A stretch of DNA of 64,000 nucleotides, from NCBI GenBank assembly GCA_041738505.1, contig JBGSPQ010000028.1:12866-76865 (forward strand). The letters are read 5' to 3'. The position numbers were made by a program, and so were the translations under genes. This DNA comes from JBGSPQ01 sp041738505. Lineage in GTDB: Bacteria; Patescibacteriota; Gracilibacteria; UBA1369. The notes under the pieces are model-generated. The model saw only the letters and a program-made list of their open reading frames with translations. It did no database searches and was not told where the DNA came from. Positions 43,353-50,502 of this stretch are shown in pieces (positions within the stretch are counted from its first letter, which is position 1; every line of letters starts with the position of its first letter).

Positions 43353-45992
43353 ATGTCAGACCCAAGATTTGAAAAATTCACCAAGGAAGCAAAGCAGGCA
43401 TTGATTGTAGCTCAGGAGAAAGCGCGGGAGGCTAATTTAAATTATGTCGGAACAGAACATATTTTGATTGGTATTCTTTCCCAGACCGGTTCGCTCGGGG
43501 CCGCGATTCTGATGAATTTCGGCGTTTCACTGGACAATGTCCAGCTGGTCTTGAAAACCGTCGGGCGGATTAGCCAGGCGTCCGCGGCCCCTCAAAAGGG
43601 TTGGGGCGGACTCAGCGGTTTTGCCAAAAAAGTGATTGAAGGGGCGGTGCTTTCCGCCCACCAGTTCAATCATAACTTTGTAGGTACCGAACATCTCTTG
43701 TACGCTCTGGTGGGACAGGATAACACGGCCGCCACGGTGATTCTGGAAAATATGAAAGTGAACCCGATGGACATTAAAGAGCAGATTGTTCAGGCTTTTG
43801 AAAAGAGCCGCGAGACGGGCAGACCGGAAATGGCTGAACCTGCAACGGCCACCATGAACCCGATTGAGTTCTTTTTGAGCGGACTTCACGGGGTTCTTAC
43901 CAATAACATGAATGTTCAAAAGGATCAGTTTAAGCAGGATGAAAAGCAGAAGGATGTAAAAGACGGAAACCCCAAAACGCCGGCTTTGAATTATTTTACT
44001 TCGGATTTAACCGAGGAATGCAGAAATGGCAAGCTTGGGCCGGTGATCGGCAGACGAAAGGAAATTGAACGGTGTGTAAGCATTCTGTGCAGAAAAACCA
44101 AGAATAATCCGGTGTTGATAGGTGAACCCGGCGTTGGAAAAACCGCCGTTGTTGAAGGGCTGGCTTATGCGATTGTTTCGGAGCAGGTGCCGGATATTAT
44201 GTTGGATAAAAAGATTTTATCTTTATCCATGACTTCGGTTGTGGCCGGGACAAAATACAGGGGTGAATTTGAGGAAAGGATCAAACAGATAATTGACGAA
44301 GCCGCGTCCCTTCCAAACGTGATTTTGTTTATTGATGAACTGCATAGCGTTATTGGTGCGGGATCGGCGGAAGGCAGCCTGGACGCGGCCAATATTCTAA
44401 AACCTGCGCTGTCACGCGGGAAAATTCAGGTTATCGGCGCGACCACCACCAATGAATACAGAAAGCACGTGGAAACGGATCCCGCGCTGGAGCGAAGATT
44501 TCAGCACATTATGGTCGCCGAACCCAATGAGGATGAAACACTGCTAATGCTAAAGGGACTCCGCGAGAGCTTTGAAGACCACCACAATCTGGTTATTTCG
44601 GATGAGGCGCTTGAATCATCCATTTTATTGTCCAAGAGATACATCCACGACAGATTTCTGCCGGATAAAGCAATTGATTTGATTGATGAGGCCTGTTCCA
44701 ACAAGAGAACGCAGAGCAAAGGAAATATGGACAAGGTAAGAAAACTGCAGAAGGAATTAAATAAAATCATCAAGACCAAAGAGGAATCGGTTTCCAATCA
44801 GGATTATGAACACGCCGCCGAGCTTCGCAACCGCGAGCTGGAAATCATGAAAGAAATTGAAGCCGGTAAATCGGTTAAGATCCCCAGAGAAAAGCGCGAA
44901 TCAATCGGCGAGGAGGATATTGCCAAAGTGGTTTCCAGTGCAACAGGAGTGCCTGTCACCAAACTGGTAAAGGAGGATATTGAAAAATTGAGAATGCTTA
45001 AGGATTCTCTCGAGAAGAGAATCGTCGGACAGGACGAGGCCATTTCCGCGGTTTCCAAAGCCATTCAGCGTTCCAGAGCGGGTATTGCCGATTACAAGAG
45101 GCCAATCGGTTCATTTATTTTTATGGGGCCGACGGGTGTTGGCAAAACCGAACTTGTTAAAGCGCTGGCGGAGGAGATTTTTCATGATAAGGATGCTCTG
45201 ATTAAGATTGATATGAGTGAGTTTATGGAGCGTCATAATACTTCCAGGTTAATCGGTGCCACGGCCGGTTATGTGGGTTACGAGGATGGAGGCCAACTAA
45301 CGGAGGCGGTAAGAAGAAAGCCATATTCCGTGATTCTTTTTGACGAAATTGAGAAAGCTCATCCCGATGTTTTCAATTTATTGCTGCAGATTCTTGAGGA
45401 CGGTGAACTTACCGACAGCAAAGGGCGCAAAGTGGATTTTAAAAACACCATCGTGGTGCTGACATCCAACATTGGTGCCAAAAGATTAACCGAGCAGGCG
45501 GCTCCTATCGGCTTTAACATAGATACGAGTGAGCTTATGAAAGCGGAGCAGGATTATGAAAAACTCAAGGGCGATGTTCTGACCGAGCTAAAAAATCATT
45601 TCAGACCCGAGTTTCTTAACAGAATTGATAAAGTTGTTGTGTTCAGGCCTTTAAAACACAAGGATATTAAGGAAATCGTTAAAATGCATATCGGGTATCT
45701 GCAGAACAGGCTGAATAAGAAAAATATCAACCTGGATTTGACTCCCGGCGGGCTGGAAATTCTGGCCAATTTGAGTTACGACCCTCAGTACGGAGCAAGA
45801 CCGGTAAGACGAGCCGTGCAGGAATATATTGAAGATGAACTTACTCAAAAATTCCTGGATGGTGCGTTTAATGAAGGAGATACGGTGAAAATCATGAAGG
45901 ATGGCGCGACAATTAAACTGAGCTCCGCGGCCAAAACCGGAACAAAAGTTAAAGCATCCGGAAAGCGTGCGTCCGTAAAACCATCAAAATAA
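43353..45992 (+). CDS. clpC: ClpC-type AAA+ unfoldase (Clp protease ATP-binding subunit)
   Basis: ClpC unfolds proteins and feeds them to ClpP. The N-domain has two Clp_N repeats (FTKEAKQALIVAQEKA, YVGTEHILIGIL and YTEHLLYAL-like). AAA1 has Walker A GEPGVGKTAVVEG near residue 251, and AAA2 has GPTGVGKTELVKAL near residue 591. The short middle domain with a UVR-like segment (NQDYEHAAELRNRELEIMKEI) makes it ClpC and not ClpB. IGF within AAPIGFNIDTSE matches the ClpP-docking loop. The C-terminal tail is Lys-rich. The gene is under a CIRCE operator. Confidence 0.93.
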   Translation: MSDPRFEKFTKEAKQALIVAQEKAREANLNYVGTEHILIGILSQTGSLGAAILMNFGVSLDNVQLVLKTVGRISQASAAPQKGWGGLSGFAKKVIEGAVLSAHQFNHNFVGTEHLLYALVGQDNTAATVILENMKVNPMDIKEQIVQAFEKSRETGRPEMAEPATATMNPIEFFLSGLHGVLTNNMNVQKDQFKQDEKQKDVKDGNPKTPALNYFTSDLTEECRNGKLGPVIGRRKEIERCVSILCRKTKNNPVLIGEPGVGKTAVVEGLAYAIVSEQVPDIMLDKKILSLSMTSVVAGTKYRGEFEERIKQIIDEAASLPNVILFIDELHSVIGAGSAEGSLDAANILKPALSRGKIQVIGATTTNEYRKHVETDPALERRFQHIMVAEPNEDETLLMLKGLRESFEDHHNLVISDEALESSILLSKRYIHDRFLPDKAIDLIDEACSNKRTQSKGNMDKVRKLQKELNKIIKTKEESVSNQDYEHAAELRNRELEIMKEIEAGKSVKIPREKRESIGEEDIAKVVSSATGVPVTKLVKEDIEKLRMLKDSLEKRIVGQDEAISAVSKAIQRSRAGIADYKRPIGSFIFMGPTGVGKTELVKALAEEIFHDKDALIKIDMSEFMERHNTSRLIGATAGYVGYEDGGQLTEAVRRKPYSVILFDEIEKAHPDVFNLLLQILEDGELTDSKGRKVDFKNTIVVLTSNIGAKRLTEQAAPIGFNIDTSELMKAEQDYEKLKGDVLTELKNHFRPEFLNRIDKVVVFRPLKHKDIKEIVKMHIGYLQNRLNKKNINLDLTPGGLEILANLSYDPQYGARPVRRAVQEYIEDELTQKFLDGAFNEGDTVKIMKDGATIKLSSAAKTGTKVKASGKRASVKPSK

Positions 45993-46026
45993 GGGATATT
46001 TTACGGTTCTGATTGCGAAAGACCGT

Positions 46027-46055
46027 TTGACAAATGACTATTTTAAAATTAGACT
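46027..46055 (+). promoter_or_regulatory. Predicted promoter for ribosomal protein S1
   Basis: TTGACA (46027-46032) and TAGACT (46050-46055) are 17 bases apart. Transcription would start near 46062, giving a leader of about 110 bases that holds two inverted repeats. Confidence 0.55.
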
Positions 46056-46065
46056 CATTTAGCCT

Positions 46066-46136
46066 GTTTAAATTAAACGGCGTTCGTATTGCGGATTAAA
46101 AGCAAACCCTTCAAAGCCGATCCGCACCGCGAAATA
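46066..46136 (+). promoter_or_regulatory. Structured leader upstream of the S1 gene
   Basis: Two perfect inverted repeats lie here: GTTTAA-A-TTAAAC (46066-46078) and TGCGGAT (46090-46096) with ATCCGCA (46130-46136). Such structures fit feedback control of S1 by its own mRNA, which is known in E. coli, but that link is inference. Confidence 0.4.
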
Positions 46137-46170
46137 TATTTTTTAAGGGGCTTTGACAGGTGACTTTATT

Positions 46171-47448
46171 ATGACTACTGCAGTCAATCCAATGGAGCTT
46201 TTGCTCCAAAAAATGGGAGAGTTTAAGATGCCCGAACCCGGAACCCTGATTGAAGGGGAGGTTGTTGCGGTGCAGAAAAACAAAATTCTGATTGATATCA
46301 ACGGTGTGACAACCGGTGTTATCAGCGGCAAAGAGGCCAAAGACTCAGAAGATACCATCAAAACGGTGAAGGAGGGCGATATGCTTTCCGCCTATGTGAT
46401 TGAAACGGAAAATGAAGAAGGTTATGTTGTGCTTTCATTACGCAAAGCCAATCAGGAAAAGACCTGGAAGAGATTTCTGGAGGCATATGAAAATTCCGAC
46501 GTTATTTCGGTCAAAGCCAACGAGGCCAACAAGGGAGGCCTTTTGTTGGATGTATCGGGTATTAAAGGGTTTATCCCGGTTTCACAGTTGGCTCCGATGC
46601 ATTATCCTCGTGTTAATGATGCGGACGCCAATCAAATTTTGGCCAGATTGCAGAAACTTGTTGGAGAAGACTTTAAAGTTAAGATTATCAACATAGACAA
46701 AGAAAACGGTAAGCTGATTCTATCCGAAAGAGCGGCCATGGAGGCGCAAAGACAGGAATCTTTGAAGAAACTGGAGGTTGGACAGAGAGTGACGGGTACG
46801 GTAAGCGGTATTGTGAAGTTTGGTATTTTCGTGGCGTTTGAGGGATTGGAGGGTCTTGTTCATATATCTGAAATTGCCTGGGGCCATGTTAAGAATCCTT
46901 CCGACTTTGGAAAGATTGGCGATAAGGTTGAAGTTGAAGTGATAGGCGTGGACGGAGACAAGATTTCGCTCTCCATGAAGAGACTTGTCAATGATCCCTG
47001 GCTGGAGGCCGCGAAGAAATACAAGCTTGGAACCATCGTGCAGGGAGAGGTTAACAGAATCACTCCATTTGGCGCTTTTGTTAAGCTGAACGATGAAATC
47101 AACGGTCTGATTCATGTTACCGAAATTGATCCGCCGGTTAAGGATCCGAGTGAGGTTTTGAGAATCGGGTCCTCTGTTACCGCCAAGGTTATCGCGGTTG
47201 AACCGGATGAGCACCGAGTTGGTCTTTCGATGAAAGCTTTAAAGGAAAAGGAAGTTAAAAAGGACGAGGAGGATGCAGTGGAAAAGAAAGAAGCAGCCGC
47301 CAAAGCGGAGGAAACCGATGAAGAAGCCGAGGTTGAAGAAAAGCCGAAAAAGGTTATTAAGAAAAAGGCCACTGCGAAGAAAGCCGACGATGGTGATGAG
47401 GTTAAGACCAAGAAAATTGTAAAAAAGAAAGCCGTGGCTAAAAAGTAA
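46171..47448 (+). CDS. rpsA: Ribosomal protein S1 (four S1 domains, basic tail)
   Basis: S1 helps mRNA bind the small ribosomal subunit. Four S1 RNA-binding domains are visible at about residues 22-93, 108-182, 200-268 and 285-357 of the protein from 46171. The last two are the most typical (GIVKFGIFVAFEGLEGLVHISEIAW and RITPFGAFVKLNDEINGLIHVTEI). The last 60 residues are Lys/Ala/Glu-rich and probably disordered. I chose the ATG at 46171 (MTTAVNPMELL). A TTG at 46153 would add six residues. E. coli S1 has six domains, but four is usual in this group. It is convergent with the SGNH gene. Confidence 0.92.
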   Translation: MTTAVNPMELLLQKMGEFKMPEPGTLIEGEVVAVQKNKILIDINGVTTGVISGKEAKDSEDTIKTVKEGDMLSAYVIETENEEGYVVLSLRKANQEKTWKRFLEAYENSDVISVKANEANKGGLLLDVSGIKGFIPVSQLAPMHYPRVNDADANQILARLQKLVGEDFKVKIINIDKENGKLILSERAAMEAQRQESLKKLEVGQRVTGTVSGIVKFGIFVAFEGLEGLVHISEIAWGHVKNPSDFGKIGDKVEVEVIGVDGDKISLSMKRLVNDPWLEAAKKYKLGTIVQGEVNRITPFGAFVKLNDEINGLIHVTEIDPPVKDPSEVLRIGSSVTAKVIAVEPDEHRVGLSMKALKEKEVKKDEEDAVEKKEAAAKAEETDEEAEVEEKPKKVIKKKATAKKADDGDEVKTKKIVKKKAVAKK

Positions 47449-47459
47449 ATTGAAATGTT

Positions 47460-50378
47460 TTAGCCGGCAGCATTAATCGCCCTTCCATATACCATGGCAA
47501 GGGCGTTTTTGTCGGGGTGCAGCGGTTCATAACAGACCGATCGGTCCAGGGCGGCGCCGTCGGGCGTGGCCAGGCCTCCTTGTTCCACGGGCAGGCAGAG
47601 GTCTATAAGTTTGAGTTTTGGGTTGTTGCGCGCCGCCGCCCTAATTTTGTCGTTTATTGCCACTCTTCTTTGGTCAATGGAGTTCTTTCGTTTACTGTAA
47701 CCTTTATAATTCCCGAATGGAGGGATAGTGCATACATGTAGCTTTATTGAAGGATTGGCGCGTAATATTGCGTCCCATATCTGTGAAATTCTTTCAAATA
47801 TCACTTCGGGTGTCTCCCCTCCCCCCATGCCTATATCATTAGTTCCTATCAATACCACGGCGTTTGTAAATTTGTTCAGTCTTGGGGCCACGCTGTTTAC
47901 TCGGTCCAGCAACCATGGTGTGCGTTGGCCTCCTTTTGCAAAGTATTCATGTCCGCCGTTTTTTAAATATGGTGCGCTTGTTATGGCGGTATTTATGGAA
48001 TCGCCAAAAAAGGCTGTTGGGGCGCCAATCGGAGGAACGCTATTTGCCTTGGCAAATTCATGAGGATTTCGGGCGGTCTTAAAAATGGGTCCGGTTTGAT
48101 TTTCGGGTGCTACTTGCGGGTCCCCGGCGGGTGAGGCTCCTTCATTCTGCTCTATTTGCAGTGTGGCGTCTTTTATATGCCCTGCCATTTCAACGTATCC
48201 TCCGGGAGTCATATGTACTCCGTCGGCGGCTCTCACATCGGGTCGCATCATAAATCTATCGGACGGATCGGCAAATATTTTGTGGAATTGGAGTATTTTT
48301 TCCGGCCCGATTTTGGTGCCGGACTCATCGGTCTTCCCCTCCCGACCCAGAATCCAGTTGTTGAGCGCTTCCCATTTTTGCCTCAATTCACTTTCCTGTT
48401 GCACATGCGCCGGTGTCTGCCCCACATATCGGGAGTTTCCAAAGGGCGGGTATGTTGCGGCTATGACTTTCATCCCTCTTTGCGCGGCAAGTTTATAGAT
48501 TGCTTCAAGATCGGCCGTAATCGCCTCTACACTTCTGTTGGCGTCAAATATGTCATTTCCACCTCCCAGAACATATAGAGTTCCTCCCCGGCATTCCGAT
48601 TCCGGCATGTTTTCAAAAACACGTTTCATGGTTGAAGCGTATCTGCCCGATTCCCAGCGCGGAGTTACATTATCAAGTCCCAAGTGCGGGCCGGCACCCT
48701 CGGAAAGAGAATCTCCCAGTACAATAACCTTTTTTTTATTTTGGACTTCCGCGTGTTGTGTTGCGCTCTCCGCAGGTGGTTGTGGCTGTTGAGATGGCTG
48801 AGGTGCGGTTTCCGGTGCGGAACCACCCCCTGTAGTCGCAGATGAATCATAGGATGGAGTTGCGGGAGCCGAAGATGGCGAGGATTGTGAGCCTCCGCCC
48901 GAAGGGGCTGACGAGGGTGTTTGGGCTTCTGCCGGATGTGAATTTGCCGACGGTTCGGGGGCTGGTGGTTCTTGGGCCGGTGGAGCTGGCTGTGGCTGTG
49001 CTGTTGATGGCGGTTCGGGGGCTGGTGGAGAAGGCAGCGGCTGTGGCTCCGCTGACGGGGCGGCCGCGGGTTGTTCGGATGCCGGCACCGGTGAAGGCGC
49101 GGGGGCCGATGTCGGAGTCGGCGTAGGTGCCGGTTCGGGGGTTGGTGGTTGATTATCGGCGGGAGTTTCTGCGGCACTCGGCTGTGCGGAAGGTGTCCTG
49201 TCCGAGGCGTCGGCGGCTGGAGCCACAGCCTCCGGTGCAGCGGCAACCTGTGTCGGCTGTGATGTCCCCGGAGGAGAGGAAGCTGGTAATCCCGAAATAT
49301 CAATTTCTTTTACCACCCCCGGATGTTTGTATGCGTAGGTGGAATTTTTAATTGGAGCTCTTGAAATTAGTTTGTATAAGTCTTTGTCGCCCAAAACATC
49401 GGCGACGTTTTTTTGCTCCACTCTGCCGTCAGAATGGCGAATTGTCATAGTACGGCTGACCAGTCTCACACCATGGCTGTAATCCATATATGACCATTCG
49501 TGATGCGGGCCGCTATATGGCTGAATTGGAGAACCGTCTTTCTGATGCCATCCATAAATCACAACATGTTTTGTGCCATCGGATCCATATGGTAGTACAA
49601 TGTCTTTCTTATCACCAGCGACCAAAGGATTTCCACTGACTCCTTTCATTTGTTCCCTTATTTGCATTTCATGATCGATAAAGTACTGCGTCTGCATAAA
49701 TCTGCTTTGGTCGGGTTTCGGTGTCGGTTGTAGAGAAACGCCGTTTCTGCGAGCCTGGGCGGCTATGGCGTCCACCATTTTGTCGGTTGGCAGGGTGCAA
49801 TTGAACTGACGGGCTATCAATTGAGCCGTTGCCGGTGACATTGGGACCCTTATGGCGTCTTCATCGGATCCGATCATCAAATAGTCGGGCATGACTTTTA
49901 TTGTGCCTTCAACTTTTTTCCCGTTTTTGTCCGTCATACTTACCTCCACGTCCTTAAATTCCCTCATTTTTTTTGGTAGGTTGCCGCTGACAATCTGTTC
50001 ATACACTGCTCTTTCCCTTACCCGATACTTTTCGTTGGCGATTTCATTTGATGATTTCCCCTCTTTTCTCATTTTTTCGGCTGTTTGTGCTTCCAAATTT
50101 TTTAGATGCTCGGCAAATTGCGTTCCTGTCATTGCTTCCGGCGGTCGTTCCGGAATGGATTCTTCGGGGCCGCTCTCTTTTTCGCTTTCCTCTTTATCTT
50201 TCTCGTCCGCGTTGATTGGAACTCCATCCCCGGGTTTTACGGGGGGTTGCTCTTTTTTTTCTTCATCTTCACTTTTTTCCGAAGCTTCTTCTCCTCCGGT
50301 TTCATTGATAAAGACGGTCCTTGCCGATAAAAGCCCAAGAATGTCTAAATTTTTTCTGTTTTTAAATCTGTGAGTCAT
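47460..50378 (-). CDS. Large protein with an unassigned N-domain and two SGNH/GDSL hydrolase domains
   Basis: Two tandem SGNH hydrolase domains fill the C-terminal 420 residues. The first has GDSLSEG near residue 556, GGGNDI and DGVHMTPGGY. The second has GDSINTA near 792, GTNDIG and EPLHPDKNALA. Each keeps Ser, Gly, Asn and His, so both look active (esterase or deacetylase on carbohydrate or lipid). A Pro/Ala/Ser/Glu-rich linker (about 372-545) joins them to an N-terminal domain (about 180-370) containing VIYGWHQKDGSPIQP and YMDYSHGVRLV. The first 60 residues are acidic, and I see no signal peptide. The gene is single and reverse. Its function is unknown. Confidence 0.85.
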   Translation of the reverse strand: MTHRFKNRKNLDILGLLSARTVFINETGGEEASEKSEDEEKKEQPPVKPGDGVPINADEKDKEESEKESGPEESIPERPPEAMTGTQFAEHLKNLEAQTAEKMRKEGKSSNEIANEKYRVRERAVYEQIVSGNLPKKMREFKDVEVSMTDKNGKKVEGTIKVMPDYLMIGSDEDAIRVPMSPATAQLIARQFNCTLPTDKMVDAIAAQARRNGVSLQPTPKPDQSRFMQTQYFIDHEMQIREQMKGVSGNPLVAGDKKDIVLPYGSDGTKHVVIYGWHQKDGSPIQPYSGPHHEWSYMDYSHGVRLVSRTMTIRHSDGRVEQKNVADVLGDKDLYKLISRAPIKNSTYAYKHPGVVKEIDISGLPASSPPGTSQPTQVAAAPEAVAPAADASDRTPSAQPSAAETPADNQPPTPEPAPTPTPTSAPAPSPVPASEQPAAAPSAEPQPLPSPPAPEPPSTAQPQPAPPAQEPPAPEPSANSHPAEAQTPSSAPSGGGSQSSPSSAPATPSYDSSATTGGGSAPETAPQPSQQPQPPAESATQHAEVQNKKKVIVLGDSLSEGAGPHLGLDNVTPRWESGRYASTMKRVFENMPESECRGGTLYVLGGGNDIFDANRSVEAITADLEAIYKLAAQRGMKVIAATYPPFGNSRYVGQTPAHVQQESELRQKWEALNNWILGREGKTDESGTKIGPEKILQFHKIFADPSDRFMMRPDVRAADGVHMTPGGYVEMAGHIKDATLQIEQNEGASPAGDPQVAPENQTGPIFKTARNPHEFAKANSVPPIGAPTAFFGDSINTAITSAPYLKNGGHEYFAKGGQRTPWLLDRVNSVAPRLNKFTNAVVLIGTNDIGMGGGETPEVIFERISQIWDAILRANPSIKLHVCTIPPFGNYKGYSKRKNSIDQRRVAINDKIRAAARNNPKLKLIDLCLPVEQGGLATPDGAALDRSVCYEPLHPDKNALAMVYGRAINAAG

Positions 50379-50452
50379 TAATTTTTTAACACAAATTTAT
50401 CTAAATATTTTACCATAAATAAGCGCTTTTTGACAGCCCAGGTTTGTTTTTG

Positions 50453-50480
50453 TTGTTATTGGAACAGAGATTGATACAAT
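50453..50480 (+). promoter_or_regulatory. Possible promoter for the helicase-nuclease gene
   Basis: TTGTTA (50453-50458) and TACAAT (50475-50480) are 16 bases apart, with TGA before the -10 (extended -10). A TTGACA at 50430-50435 lacks a matching -10. If used, this promoter rules out the ATG at 50479 as start, because that codon overlaps the -10. Confidence 0.4.
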
Positions 50481-50502
50481 GGAGCTACATTTATTTTCGG
50501 AG

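Noticed and set aside
43353..45992. ClpB disaggregase identity
   Set aside because: The middle domain is short and UVR-like and an IGF ClpP-docking loop is present, so ClpC fits better.
48950..49150. Repeated GGTTCGGGGGCTGGTGG-like units that could suggest a repeat array
   Set aside because: The repeats are uneven and in frame with a Pro/Ala/Glu linker. There are no constant spacers, so it is not a CRISPR array.
48665..49303. A 212-codon open frame in another frame of the SGNH gene
   Set aside because: It lies in the repetitive proline-rich linker, and its product is a His/Arg/Pro string. It is a by-product of biased codon use.
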